DNA of 64,000 bases, from NCBI GenBank assembly GCA_021801265.1, contig JAJYYE010000001.1:186001-250000 (forward strand). Reading direction: 5' to 3'. The notes under the pieces are model-generated. The model was not told where the DNA came from. It searched no databases and worked only from the letters and a program-made list of their open reading frames with translations. Positions 1 through 9,038 of this stretch are shown piece after piece. The position numbers were made by a program, and so were the translations under genes. This stretch comes from Pseudomonadota bacterium (GTDB lineage: Bacteria; Pseudomonadota; Gammaproteobacteria; Halothiobacillales; Halothiobacillaceae). Each line of letters opens with the position of its first letter. Position 1 is the stretch's first letter.

Positions 1-555
1 GATGAGATCACCCGCGCCGGTATCGGCCTGCAAGCCCGAAGGTAAATCGGCTGCCATCACGCCCGTGCCTTGCGCATGGGCGCGATTCACCTGCGTAATC
101 CACATTGCGGCGGGGCTCTCAATTGGCCTATCTTTGGATAAACCAATCCCGAATCCCGCATCAACAATCACATCAAAATCCCGTATCTCGACGCAATGCC
201 CATCAACCACGCAGGGGGAGTGATCACGCTGCAGAGCCGCCCAAGCGTCTGCCACCGCGCCGCGCGCCGAAGCCACATCGAGCCAACCAAACAGCCGAAC
301 GGTATACCCCGCCGCCAACGCCAACCGCGCCAGCGCCAGGCCATCGCCCGCGTTTTGCCCGGAACCCACCAACACACCGATGTGCCGGGCATTGGGCCAA
401 TGCCGACGGAGTTGCGCCCAAAGTGCTGCCCCCGCACGCGACATCAAACCAAAAGCGGTCCCACCCTGGGCAAACAAGGCCCGCTCATGCGCGCGCAATT
501 GTTCAGCAGAATATAGGCACGGCATGACGGTTGATGCAGAAGAAGAATGGGGCAT
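1..555 (-). CDS. nnrE: NAD(P)H-hydrate epimerase domain (YjeF N-terminal), partial
   Basis: The gene runs off the left edge; about 185 N-terminal residues are visible. Reading the minus strand gives a YjeF_N-type Rossmann domain: a glycine-rich loop VGSGQNAGDG followed by LALARLALAAGY, then VIVDAGFGIGL, then ADLPSGLQADTG. These match the family signatures. The family epimerises damaged NAD(P)HX in the cytoplasm and is often fused to an ADP/ATP-dependent dehydratase (NnrD); whether that half is present lies outside the window. The ATG at 555 directly follows the trpS stop codon (TAA-ATG), implying cotranscription. A second in-frame ATG at 525 is also possible; neither has a clear Shine-Dalgarno sequence. 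Confidence 0.85.
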   Translation of the reverse strand, partial: MPHSSSASTVMPCLYSAEQLRAHERALFAQGGTAFGLMSRAGAALWAQLRRHWPNARHIGVLVGSGQNAGDGLALARLALAAGYTVRLFGWLDVASARGAVADAWAALQRDHSPCVVDGHCVEIRDFDVIVDAGFGIGLSKDRPIESPAAMWITQVNRAHAQGTGVMAADLPSGLQADTGAGDLI

Positions 556-1569
556 TTAACGGCGCGGCAAAAAGCCGTGCACCTCAAATGCGCGGTGCAA
601 GGTCGGCTCTGCGCGCACCCGCGCTTTGGCCGCGCCATCCGCAAGAATTTGATCCAAGGCAGATTCATCTGCCCGCAGCGCATGGAATCGCGCCTGGATG
701 GGTTCAAGAAAGGCAATCACCGACTCGGCAGTTTGCACTTTGAGCACACCATAACCCTGTCCGGCCAAGCGTGATTCCAGCGCGGGAATCGATTCACCAG
801 AAAAAATCGACAATAAGGTCAACAAATTCGAGACTCCGGGCTTATTGTCGAGATCAAACCGAATATCCATATCCGAGTCAGTCACCGCGCGTTTGAATTT
901 CTTCAAAACCGTTTTCGGCTCATCCAGCAAGCCAACAAAACTGCCTTCACTCGGGTCGGACTTCGACATTTTCTTGGCGGGTTCCTGCAGAGACATAATC
1001 CGTGCGCCCGTTTCAGGGATAAACGGCTCGGGTACCGTAAACACATCGCCATAAATATGATTAAACCGCAGGGCCAAATCACGGGTAAGCTCCAGATGCT
1101 GTTTTTGATCCGCCCCAACCGGCACATGCGTGGCCTGATACAACAAAATATCGGCGGCCATCAACACCGGATAATCGAACAAGCCCACATTGATGCTGGC
1201 ATCCGGTCGAGTCGATTTATCCTTGAACTGCGTCATCCGCTCCAATTCACCCATGTATGCGTAACAATTGAGCAACCAACCGAGCTCCGCATGCGCGGGC
1301 ACATGCGATTGTACAAAGATGGTGTTTTTGTGCGGATCAAGCCCACAGGCGAGATACAGCGCCACAAAATCATAGCAGCGTGCGCGAAACTGCTTAGGGT
1401 CTTGGCGCACCGTAATTGCGTGCAAATCCACCAGCATAAACAAGGAATCATGCGTTTCCTGCATCGCCACCCAGTTACGCATCGCACCCACATAATGGCT
1501 AATCAACAGTTGCCCCGAGGGCTGAATCCCCGAGAGCACGATGGGACGTTTGGTAGCGGCAGAAGTCAT
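556..1569 (-). CDS. trpS: Tryptophanyl-tRNA synthetase
   Basis: Cytoplasmic class I aminoacyl-tRNA synthetase that charges tRNA-Trp. The N-terminus has the GIQPSGQLLISHYVGA segment holding the HIGH-like motif, and KKMSKSDPSE is the KMSKS loop. From the ATG at 1569 it is 337 residues, close to the usual length of about 330. An in-frame GTG at 1584 would add five residues, but the ATG at 1569 has GAGAG a few bases upstream while the GTG has nothing, so I prefer the ATG. It is transcribed away from rplM and abuts nnrE downstream. Confidence 0.97.
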   Translation of the reverse strand: MTSAATKRPIVLSGIQPSGQLLISHYVGAMRNWVAMQETHDSLFMLVDLHAITVRQDPKQFRARCYDFVALYLACGLDPHKNTIFVQSHVPAHAELGWLLNCYAYMGELERMTQFKDKSTRPDASINVGLFDYPVLMAADILLYQATHVPVGADQKQHLELTRDLALRFNHIYGDVFTVPEPFIPETGARIMSLQEPAKKMSKSDPSEGSFVGLLDEPKTVLKKFKRAVTDSDMDIRFDLDNKPGVSNLLTLLSIFSGESIPALESRLAGQGYGVLKVQTAESVIAFLEPIQARFHALRADESALDQILADGAAKARVRAEPTLHRAFEVHGFLPRR

Positions 1570-1671
1570 AAAACTCTCGATCACGATGGATTAAATAAGA
1601 CGCATGATAATAACAAATCCAGGCGCAGTGCTATGCAGCGACACACACCGGACCTTGCTGCAAATAATCGC

Positions 1672-1700
1672 TTGTCATGCCGGGCGTATTTCGCTAAAAT
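1672..1700 (+). promoter_or_regulatory. Sigma-70-type promoter for rplM-rpsI
   Basis: TTGTCA at 1672-1677 and TAAAAT at 1695-1700 are separated by exactly 17 bases; each hexamer matches the consensus at five of six positions. It points at rplM and leaves a leader of roughly 45-50 bases. Seen in the sequence; transcription start not verified. Confidence 0.7.
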
Positions 1701-1754
1701 CGCCGCCTCTTTGAATTAATGAACTCTTTTCGCTTCTTTGGGAGCTTATAAAAA

Positions 1755-2183
1755 ATGAAAACATTTTCCGCCAAACCGGCTGAAGTGACACGCGACTGGT
1801 TTGTGGTCGATGCATCGGGCAAAACACTGGGTCGGCTCGCGTCTGAAGTAGCGCGCCGCTTGCGTGGCAAGCACAAGGCTGAATTCACCCCCCACGTAGA
1901 CACGGGCGATTACATCATCATCGTGAATGCAAAAGAAGTGAAAGTCACTGGCAATAAGGCCCAAGACAAAACCTACCATTTCCATACCGGTTTTATCGGC
2001 AACATGAAGCACTTCACCTTTGAAAAGATGATTGAGCGTGCGCCTGAGCGCGTGATCGAAATGGCGGTTAAAGGCATGCTGCCTAAAAACCCGCTGGGTC
2101 GCGACATGTTCCGCAAACTTAAAGTATATGCGGGCAGCGAGCATAATCACGCCGCGCAACAACCTAAACCGCTTGATATCTGA
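1755..2183 (+). CDS. rplM: 50S ribosomal protein L13
   Basis: 142 residues, the normal length for L13, an early-assembly protein of the large subunit that binds 23S rRNA. The N-terminus [20 protein letters not shown] and the segment [17 protein letters not shown] are typical. A GGAG lies ten bases upstream of the ATG. It is the first gene of the usual L13-S9 pair, with only 14 bases before rpsI and its own sigma-70-like promoter upstream. Confidence 0.98.
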   Translation: MKTFSAKPAEVTRDWFVVDASGKTLGRLASEVARRLRGKHKAEFTPHVDTGDYIIIVNAKEVKVTGNKAQDKTYHFHTGFIGNMKHFTFEKMIERAPERVIEMAVKGMLPKNPLGRDMFRKLKVYAGSEHNHAAQQPKPLDI

Positions 2184-2197
2184 TCGGAGACCTCATC

Positions 2198-2590
2198 ATG
2201 GCAGTCACCCAAAATTACGGCACCGGTCGTCGCAAAACTTCAGCGGCACGGGTTTTTCTTCGCCCCGGCAACGGTGCAATCACCATCAATGGCAAAACGA
2301 TCGAAGAATTCTTCGGCCGTGAAACAGCACGCATGATTGTACGTCAGCCTTTAGCTCTGCTTGAAGTGGGCGACCGCTTTGATGTATTCTGCACTGTTGC
2401 AGGCGGCGGCCCCAGCGGCCAGTCGGGCGCGATTCGTCATGGTTTGACCCGCGCTTTGATCGATTTCGACGAAAGCTTCCGAGGCAAACTGCGTACCGCA
2501 GGTTTTGTCACCCGTGATGCGCGCGAAGTGGAACGCAAGAAAGTCGGCCTGCGTAAAGCACGTCGCGCGGTTCAGTTCTCCAAGCGTTGA
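2198..2590 (+). CDS. rpsI: 30S ribosomal protein S9
   Basis: 130 residues. S9 sits in the head of the small subunit, and its basic C-terminal tail reaches the P-site tRNA. The start [18 protein letters not shown] and the tail ending RRAVQFSKR, with terminal Lys-Arg, are diagnostic. A GGAG precedes the ATG. It is the last gene of the rplM-rpsI operon and is followed within about 30 bases by a strong intrinsic terminator. Confidence 0.98.
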   Translation: MAVTQNYGTGRRKTSAARVFLRPGNGAITINGKTIEEFFGRETARMIVRQPLALLEVGDRFDVFCTVAGGGPSGQSGAIRHGLTRALIDFDESFRGKLRTAGFVTRDAREVERKKVGLRKARRAVQFSKR

Positions 2591-2620
2591 TTCCTCGCCT
2601 TGCCCGTTTATCGGGCACAC

Positions 2621-2652
2621 AAAAAACCCGCCCATTGTGGTGGGTTTTTTTA
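2621..2652 (+). terminator. Intrinsic terminator after rpsI
   Basis: A near-perfect 12-bp stem, AAAAAACCCGCC paired with GGTGGGTTTTTT, encloses a short loop and ends in a T-run. The A-run on the 5' side makes it potentially bidirectional, so it could also stop leftward transcription from the cytochrome b gene. A smaller hairpin (GCCCG/CGGGC) lies just before it at about 2601-2616. Confidence 0.85.
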
Positions 2653-2940
2653 TACTCAAGCAATGATCAACTGATATAGCGTCGGCTGCCTTGCTTTAAA
2701 TCAGCCCCATTAACCCCAAACAAACCCAGGTTGGCATGGGAACGACTGGCAGATGTCGCAGCCAAGATGGCGGCGCCAGATAAAAGCGCATTACCCACGA
2801 GAATTCAGGATTAACCTGACCCTTGAGCGTTACTCACACCACCATGGCGAACTCGCCTTAACCCAACCGATGATCCCCGCAGCAAATGAATCCCCCGCCC
2901 CCATACGGCACAGGATTCATCAATTGGAGGGGGCGCTGAT
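2653..2940. other. Gap between rpsI terminator and cytochrome b gene
   Basis: No convincing gene. On each strand only short open frames (the longest about 60 codons) are present, with no ribosome binding site and no recognisable family. The minus strand was checked for a cytochrome c motif (CxxCH) that might partner the cytochrome b gene; none was found. Confidence 0.6.
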
Positions 2941-3651
2941 TTAATGCAGCCCCAGCCAACCGGCCAGAAGTTTCGACTGGTGACTGATTAAATACCAAGC
3001 CCCTATACCAATTGCAGCGGTAATCACAAATACGATGATCCCCGCGAAGTGCAAGTGGGCGTTTTGCACAACCTCGCCTTCTTTGATGACACGCTTGCCG
3101 GTAATCATGGCAAGTACCAGCGGTTCGTGTTTTTTGAACTGATAAAAGGCGATAGCGGCAAGATGCAGACCGATTAACCCGAGCAGCACATAGAAGTTAA
3201 TTTCGTGAATTCCTGTCAGCAAGTCCACCATTTTGTCGGAGGCATAATCAGAGAGCGGGCCTTGGTTATAGATTTGGTCGCTGGCGAATAACCCTGTTCC
3301 CAATTGAATGATGATAACGAGCAGGAGTGCCAACACCGATAAAGCACCCAAGGGGTTGTGGCCTAACGCCACTGTGGTGTCGGGTTTACGCAGGTAACTG
3401 GTGATGCTGCCAGGTCCCTTGATGAAGTGCCTGAACCGTGCAGTGTCACTACCCCAGATACCCCAAAGCACTCGGAATACAATCAATCCAATCAGGGTGT
3501 AACCAATCACCATGTGCAGCCCGAGGCGATCGAGCACGTCCGCGGTGAGCCACATGGCAAAGATGCCGATGACAAGCAACCAGTGAAACAGGCGGGTGGG
3601 CAGATCCCAAACTTTGACGGTGTATGTAGCAGGTGTTTTGGGGTCGTTCAT
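2941..3651 (-). CDS. Cytochrome b561/b6-type integral membrane diheme protein
   Basis: About 236 residues in the bacterial cytochrome b561 / Ni,Fe-hydrogenase b-subunit family, which shuttles electrons between the quinone pool and a periplasmic or membrane partner. Candidate haem-ligand histidines sit in predicted membrane segments (LFHWLLVIG, LGLHMVIGY, GIHEINFYV, GLHLAAIAF), with a further C-terminal hydrophobic helix. Two ATGs lie six bases apart (3657, 3651); the second has AGGA at good distance. It follows acs on the same strand after 65 bases, so the two may be cotranscribed. The physiological partner is unknown; no cytochrome c or hydrogenase gene is nearby. Confidence 0.85.
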   Translation of the reverse strand: MNDPKTPATYTVKVWDLPTRLFHWLLVIGIFAMWLTADVLDRLGLHMVIGYTLIGLIVFRVLWGIWGSDTARFRHFIKGPGSITSYLRKPDTTVALGHNPLGALSVLALLLVIIIQLGTGLFASDQIYNQGPLSDYASDKMVDLLTGIHEINFYVLLGLIGLHLAAIAFYQFKKHEPLVLAMITGKRVIKEGEVVQNAHLHFAGIIVFVITAAIGIGAWYLISHQSKLLAGWLGLH

Positions 3652-3716
3652 GATCATTTCCTGAATCTTGAGTACGAAATAAAAAAGGGACAGTTCATGC
3701 CCCTTGGTTTGAGTAT

Positions 3717-5669
3717 TTATTTACCGAGTAACTGCTCGAGAATCGCCGGATTTTCCAGCGTTGAGACATCACCTTCCGGCAACTCACCTTTGGCAATGCC
3801 GCGCAATAAGCGGCGCATGATCTTGCCCGAGCGGGTTTTTGGCAGGTTATCGCCAAAACGGATTTCATCAGGTTTGGCGATTGGGCCAATTTGCTCAGCC
3901 ACCCAGTCACGCAAGGTTTTGACCATGGCTTCTGCAGCGACACCTTCGGGACGATCCCCCTTGCACACCACAAAGGCAACAATCGACTCACCTTTAATCT
4001 CATGGGGTTTCCCTACGACGGCCGCTTCGGCAACCAGCGGATGAGCGACCAAGGCCGATTCGATTTCCATGGTACCCAGCCGATGGCCTGAGACATTCAG
4101 CACATCGTCGATACGCCCCATAATCCAGAAATAACCTTCGTTATCGCGGCGTGCGGAGTCACCTGCCAGATAATACCCTTTGAGCTTTTCGGGGAAATAA
4201 CTGCGCTGGAAGCGAGCATCGTCACCCCAGATGGTACGAATCATGGAGGGCCACGGCCGCGTAATCACGAGATTACCGCCTTGATTAGGCCCAATAAGCT
4301 CACCCTCATCATTGACAATGGCTGCCATGATACCGGGTAACGGCAGGGTACAGGAACCCGGTTTAGTCGCAATGGCGCCGGGCAGCGGGGCGATCATGTG
4401 GGCACCGGTTTCGGTTTGCCACCAGGTGTCGGCAATTGGGCAGCGCTCGCCGCCGATCACGCGGTGATACCACATCCACGCCTCGGGATTGATGGGTTCA
4501 CCCACCGTACCGAGTAGGCGCAGGCTGGATAAATCAGATTTTGCCGGCACTTCGTCGCCCAACTTCATCAGTGCGCGAATCGCGGTGGGCGCGGTGTAAA
4601 ACACGGATACCTTGTGCCGTTCGATCATTTGCCAGAACCGGCCGCCATCGGGATACGAGGGGATGCCTTCAAACATCACCTGCGTCACGCCCAACGCCAT
4701 AGGGCCATAGGTGACATAACTATGACCGGTGATCCAACCGACATCGGCGGTGCACCAGTACACATCATCATCGTTCAGATCGAATACCCACGCGTTCGTC
4801 ATGGCTGCATTCACCAAGAACCCACCGGTGGCATGCTGCACGCCTTTGGGCTTACCAGTGGAACCTGAGGTATACAACAAAAACAAGGGATGTTCGGCAT
4901 CCACCATCACCGGCGGGCAGGTGGTGGGTTGGCCCGCCGTGAGCGCCGACCAGGTGATATCACGCTCTGCCATTAACGTGGCGTTGCCCAGCCGTTCAAA
5001 TACCACGACTTGTTCGATATTTGGGCAGCCATTCTCAATCGCTTTATCCACAGCCGCTTTAAGGGGTACCATGCGACCGCCGCGCATCCCGCCATCTGCG
5101 GTGATCACTAAACGGGCGCCGGTATCGTTGATGCGGTCGCGCAACGCTTCGGCAGAGAACCCCCCGAATACGACCGAGTGAATCGCGCCAATCCGGGCGC
5201 AAGCCAGCATGGCAATGCTGGCTTCGGGGATCATCGGCATATAAATAACGACACGATCCCCCTGGGTAATACCGAGGGATTTGAGGCCATTGGCCAGCGC
5301 GACAACTTGATCATGCAATTGCTGATAGGTAATTTCGCGCACACTGCCGTCGTCAGCTTCGGCAATGATTGCGATCTTGCTTGCCTTGGTGGGCAGATGT
5401 CGGTCGATGCAATTCACCGAAGCGTTGAGTTTACCCTCGGTAAACCAGCGATAATGCGGTGCATTCGACTCATCCAGCACGGTGGAAAACGGCGTATCCC
5501 AGGTGACGAACTCACGTGCCAACCGCGCCCAAAAACCTTCATAATCGGAATTGGCTTCAGCAACTAATGCATCATAGGCGGCTCGGGAGCCGATGCGCGC
5601 TTTGGCGGCAAAGGCTGGGTTCGGCGGGAATACCCGATTTTCCGTTAGAATTGATTCGAGATTATTCAT
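3717..5669 (-). CDS. acs: Acetyl-coenzyme A synthetase (AMP-forming)
   Basis: Makes acetyl-CoA from acetate, ATP and CoA through an acetyl-adenylate. 650 residues from the ATG at 5669, which is preceded by AGGAA at six bases; E. coli Acs has 652. The adenylation motif [13 protein letters not shown], the acetate-pocket region [25 protein letters not shown], and the C-terminal [11 protein letters not shown] with the catalytic lysine that Pat/CobB systems acetylate are all present. The open frame extends 27 codons upstream but those residues do not resemble the family. The neighbouring cytochrome b gene follows on the same strand. Confidence 0.96.
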   Translation of the reverse strand: MNNLESILTENRVFPPNPAFAAKARIGSRAAYDALVAEANSDYEGFWARLAREFVTWDTPFSTVLDESNAPHYRWFTEGKLNASVNCIDRHLPTKASKIAIIAEADDGSVREITYQQLHDQVVALANGLKSLGITQGDRVVIYMPMIPEASIAMLACARIGAIHSVVFGGFSAEALRDRINDTGARLVITADGGMRGGRMVPLKAAVDKAIENGCPNIEQVVVFERLGNATLMAERDITWSALTAGQPTTCPPVMVDAEHPLFLLYTSGSTGKPKGVQHATGGFLVNAAMTNAWVFDLNDDDVYWCTADVGWITGHSYVTYGPMALGVTQVMFEGIPSYPDGGRFWQMIERHKVSVFYTAPTAIRALMKLGDEVPAKSDLSSLRLLGTVGEPINPEAWMWYHRVIGGERCPIADTWWQTETGAHMIAPLPGAIATKPGSCTLPLPGIMAAIVNDEGELIGPNQGGNLVITRPWPSMIRTIWGDDARFQRSYFPEKLKGYYLAGDSARRDNEGYFWIMGRIDDVLNVSGHRLGTMEIESALVAHPLVAEAAVVGKPHEIKGESIVAFVVCKGDRPEGVAAEAMVKTLRDWVAEQIGPIAKPDEIRFGDNLPKTRSGKIMRRLLRGIAKGELPEGDVSTLENPAILEQLLGK

Positions 5670-5829
5670 AGCGTATTCCTGATGGGTTGAACGCCTGGCC
5701 CCAAGTCTGCCCTTGGGCGTAGCGCAACCGGATTTGTAACAGCCCGTCATTTTGCCAAATGGAACTGGGTTTGACCATCATTGTGATGGGTTCCCCCACC
5801 CCGCTACCGGCCGTTTTAAGTGAGTTTTT

Positions 5830-6888
5830 ATGAGCTTTGAGCAAACAATTCCGACGCTGAACGCCCCTGAATTAGCGCTGCTACTGCGCGAAACATTCGC
5901 GGCGCCTCACTACGCCGTCCCCCTCATGATTTGGGGCGCGCCGGGCATTGGGAAATCGGATTTAGTGCGCGAGGCCGCAGCGGCTCAAGGGTTAGCACTG
6001 ATCGACTTACGCTTATCGCAATTGGAGCCGACCGATTTGCGCGGCATCCCACTGCATGAAAATGGCACAGTCCGTTGGGCTCCGCCCGATGAACTACCCA
6101 ACGCCGCGCGTGATGGCGCCTGCGGGGTGTTATTTCTGGACGAAATTAATGCGGCCCCACCGCCGGTTGCGGCCAGCGCGTATCAGCTGATTTTGGATCG
6201 GCGATTGGGTAATTATCATTTACCCGAGGGCTGGAGCATCATCGCGGCGGGGAATCGGCTGGATGATCGCGGCATTACCTACGCCATGCCCGCACCACTG
6301 GCCAATCGATTTATGCACATCCAGCTGCGTGCCGATGCCGAGGCCTGGCTCGACTGGGCCGAGCGCCACACGATTGCACCCTTACTCCAAGACTTTATTG
6401 CCGCACACCCTGAATGGTTAGCGCGCTTCACGCCCGAGCCAGAAATTAAAGCCTTCCCCAGCCCCCGCAGCTGGGCGTTTGCCGATCGGGTTATTTCCCG
6501 ACGCACACTGATTGACGCCACCACATTCTCCCATATCGCCGCCTGCGTTGGACAATCGGCTGCAACAGCCTTGAGCGAATTTGCCGGCGAAAAAAATCCA
6601 GTGACCGATTGGCTGGCAGAGCCCGGCACATTGCGCCAAGTGACTGACTTGGCCGCTCAAGTGGATGCAGTACAAGCGATTCGTGCGGCGTTAGGGCAAC
6701 ACCGCATCAGTCTGAACGATGCCTTGAATCTGGCAATCAATTTAGGCGACGATCGCTTGAGTTTCGGCTTGATTGAGCAATTGCATCAAGAGGTGGGTGA
6801 TCGACTCTTCGATGAACCGGCCTTTTCGACTTGGGTTGCGGTGCGGGGTGGGCAATTCCCCGCCATGGGCCCCAGGGCCGGTGCGTGA
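5830..6888 (+). CDS. MoxR-type AAA+ ATPase
   Basis: 352-residue AAA_5-type ATPase. Walker A is GAPGIGKSDL (residues 36-45), Walker B is LFLDEIN (about 101-107), the sensor-I asparagine is in AAGNR, and an arginine-finger segment is APLANRF. MoxR ATPases act as chaperones that remodel partner proteins and are typically paired with a VWA-domain protein. Here the next gene is exactly that, overlapping by four bases, so translational coupling and a joint function are likely. The client and process cannot be read from the sequence. Confidence 0.9.
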   Translation: MSFEQTIPTLNAPELALLLRETFAAPHYAVPLMIWGAPGIGKSDLVREAAAAQGLALIDLRLSQLEPTDLRGIPLHENGTVRWAPPDELPNAARDGACGVLFLDEINAAPPPVAASAYQLILDRRLGNYHLPEGWSIIAAGNRLDDRGITYAMPAPLANRFMHIQLRADAEAWLDWAERHTIAPLLQDFIAAHPEWLARFTPEPEIKAFPSPRSWAFADRVISRRTLIDATTFSHIAACVGQSAATALSEFAGEKNPVTDWLAEPGTLRQVTDLAAQVDAVQAIRAALGQHRISLNDALNLAINLGDDRLSFGLIEQLHQEVGDRLFDEPAFSTWVAVRGGQFPAMGPRAGA

Positions 6889-8051
6889 ACACGCGTCGAC
6901 AATGGGCTGGGCAACGGGTCGATCATTGGCACCGCCAGCGTGACGTACTGACTCATCGTTGGCCGAGTTTATTGCGTGCATTACCTCATAAGCTACGAAT
7001 TGTAGGGCGCGGTGCGGCCATTGGGCTGAGCGATGAGGCGGTGGTGCTCCACCAGGACTGGCTCACCCAAGCCGATACCACCGAGCTTCGCCACGCCCTG
7101 TTGCATTTGAGCGCCCATGCCGCCTTGGGGCATCGACCGTGGCGCTGGCATCCCGCATCGGTAGACGCGCAACTTGATGCGGCGGTACAGGTGTTTTTAC
7201 AGGCACTCGGACTCGATGAAGGCGATACCCATTGGCAAGCAGACCACCACGGCACCTGGCCCGATGTGCCCGTCAACGAACCGGGGGAAGCCCTGATGGC
7301 GCGCGGCGCGCAAAGCGACCTGACTACAGATGAACCAAAGCCCACACAATCGCCCCCAACGGCGCACAAAGAGGATGCCCAATCCGCGCCAGAGCCTTTG
7401 CCGGACGACGCATTGCCCGACTTTGATGCCGAGCGCGCTGCCAATGCCCGTCCACAAAGCCAAATCGGATTTCCGCACAAGCCCGGCGTCAAGCCAACCG
7501 AGCCAAACACCGCTGCCATTGCGTCCACCGATTGGCGGGAAGTGCTCCAAATCTGGTTAACACAACGTGCTTATCAACGCTGGCAGTTTGATCGCCCCTC
7601 ACGGCGGCAAGCGCCCCCGTTTATTTTGCCTCGCTTGACTGGGCGACGGCTGCATGTGGTGTTCGCAGTCGATGTCAGCGGTTCAATTGCACCCGAATGG
7701 ATACACCAGTTTTTGAGTGGAATCGAACAATTGCGCAGCCAAATCCCCCTGCAATTGCGCCTGATTACCTGTGATAACCGCATTCATTCTGATGAACGCA
7801 TACTCGGCATCACCACCTTGCCGCAGATAAGCGCGGGAGGCGGTACCGATTTCCGCCCCGTGTTCGCGCGAATCGCGGGGGATGCCACCGTAGATGCACT
7901 GGTCTACTGCACTGATCTCGCGGGGCAATTTCCGCCCCATGCGCCCAATTTTCCCGTGTTCTGGCTGGTCCCGCTGATTTTGTGGCAGCATCCCATCGGT
8001 CAACGCAGCCCGCTCAAACAACCGCCGTTCGGCCACGTTTTACCCACTTGA
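6885..8051 (+). CDS. VWA-like protein of the DUF2201 type, MoxR partner
   Basis: 388 residues from a GTG that overlaps the ATPase stop codon (GTGA). The C-terminal half is a von Willebrand A-like domain: AVDVSGSI is the DxSxS metal-site motif, and GGGTDF follows later. The N-terminal part resembles the putative metallopeptidase domain often joined to this VWA type, but the expected HExxH helix reads HALLHLSAHAALGH (from residue 70), so the catalytic glutamate is absent. The middle (about residues 140-210) is Pro/Ala/Gln-rich and probably a disordered linker. Function unknown beyond the MoxR-VWA partnership. Confidence 0.8.
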   Translation: MNTRRQWAGQRVDHWHRQRDVLTHRWPSLLRALPHKLRIVGRGAAIGLSDEAVVLHQDWLTQADTTELRHALLHLSAHAALGHRPWRWHPASVDAQLDAAVQVFLQALGLDEGDTHWQADHHGTWPDVPVNEPGEALMARGAQSDLTTDEPKPTQSPPTAHKEDAQSAPEPLPDDALPDFDAERAANARPQSQIGFPHKPGVKPTEPNTAAIASTDWREVLQIWLTQRAYQRWQFDRPSRRQAPPFILPRLTGRRLHVVFAVDVSGSIAPEWIHQFLSGIEQLRSQIPLQLRLITCDNRIHSDERILGITTLPQISAGGGTDFRPVFARIAGDATVDALVYCTDLAGQFPPHAPNFPVFWLVPLILWQHPIGQRSPLKQPPFGHVLPT

Positions 8052-8071
8052 ACAACAAGGGATTACCCGCC

Positions 8072-8986
8072 TTGAAGCCCGCAATAGAACCCGCAGCGCA
8101 GGATGAACACCGGATCGACGCATTCATCAACGCGCTGTGGCTGGAAGAAGGCTTAAGCCAAAATACCCAATCGGCCTACCGCTCCGATTTGCGCCAAGCG
8201 GCGATGGATGTGCAAAAGTTGGGGGTGTCATTGCTCGACATTTCGCCAGCGCATCTCCCCCGCTTATTTGCTGAGCGCATAACTGCGGGACAATCCGCAC
8301 GATCCATCGCACGGCAACGCTCGGCGCTGAAGCGGTTTTTCGGCTGGCTACAACGGCAAAACCTGCGTACCGACAACCCGACCAGCACCCTCGCCGCCCC
8401 CCGCTTGCCGCGCACCTTGCCGCACTCACTCTCCGAAACTGAAGTCGAGCGCTTGCTCGCCGCGCCTGTGATTACCGAACCGCTCGGCCTACGCGATCGT
8501 GCCATGCTGGAATTACTGTATGCCAGTGGCTTGCGGGTTTCGGAACTGATTGGCCTGCAATTTGGTCAGATCAATCTCGTGCAGGGTGTGCTCCGCATTA
8601 CCGGCAAAGGCAATAAAGACCGCTTGGTGCCGGTGGGCGATGAGGCGGTGGATTGGTTGGGGCGTTACCTGCACACGGCGCGCCCCGCCCTGCTGGGGCG
8701 GCGGGAGTCGAGATCGGTATTTGTCACCGAACGCGGTGAAGGCATGACACGGCAAGCGTTTTGGTACCGCATTAAATTGCACGCGTTAAAAGCCGGGCTA
8801 GCCCGACTGCCCTCACCGCATACCTTGCGCCACGCCTTCGCTACGCATTTATTGAACCACGGTGCGGATTTACGGGTGTTGCAGATGCTGTTGGGACATT
8901 CGGATTTATCGACCACACAGATTTACACCCATGTGGCCACCACCCGACTTAAAGCGCTGCACGCCGCGCACCACCCGCGCGGATAA
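8072..8986 (+). CDS. xerD: Site-specific tyrosine recombinase XerD
   Basis: Resolves chromosome dimers at dif together with XerC and FtsK. It has the N-terminal SAM-like core-binding domain and a C-terminal catalytic domain with Arg in GLRVSEL, Lys in GKGNKDR, HxxR in SPHTLRHAFATH, His in LLGHSDLSTT, and the nucleophile in QIYTHV. The C-terminus ALHAAHHPRG is XerD-like. The start is uncertain: a TTG at 8072 preceded by AAGGGA gives 304 residues, close to E. coli's 298. A TTG at 8048 overlapping the VWA stop, or an ATG at 7982, are alternatives. dsbC follows, as in E. coli; recJ does not come next. Confidence 0.94.
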   Translation: MKPAIEPAAQDEHRIDAFINALWLEEGLSQNTQSAYRSDLRQAAMDVQKLGVSLLDISPAHLPRLFAERITAGQSARSIARQRSALKRFFGWLQRQNLRTDNPTSTLAAPRLPRTLPHSLSETEVERLLAAPVITEPLGLRDRAMLELLYASGLRVSELIGLQFGQINLVQGVLRITGKGNKDRLVPVGDEAVDWLGRYLHTARPALLGRRESRSVFVTERGEGMTRQAFWYRIKLHALKAGLARLPSPHTLRHAFATHLLNHGADLRVLQMLLGHSDLSTTQIYTHVATTRLKALHAAHHPRG

Positions 8987-9038
8987 GTTATGCTTATCCG
9001 AATTATTTTTTAACCCATCCCAACCCGAGTAACCCGTT

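Noticed and set aside
1057-1719. 220-codon open frame on the plus strand over trpS
   Set aside because: Antisense to the conserved trpS; composition and lack of family features mark it as a shadow frame.
2753-2944. 63-codon open frame in the rpsI-cytochrome b gap
   Set aside because: No ribosome binding site, no family resemblance, odd composition.
8072-8986. Integrase of a mobile element
   Set aside because: The tyrosine recombinase is XerD by its C-terminus and its xerD-dsbC context; there are no other mobile genes or att-like repeats nearby.
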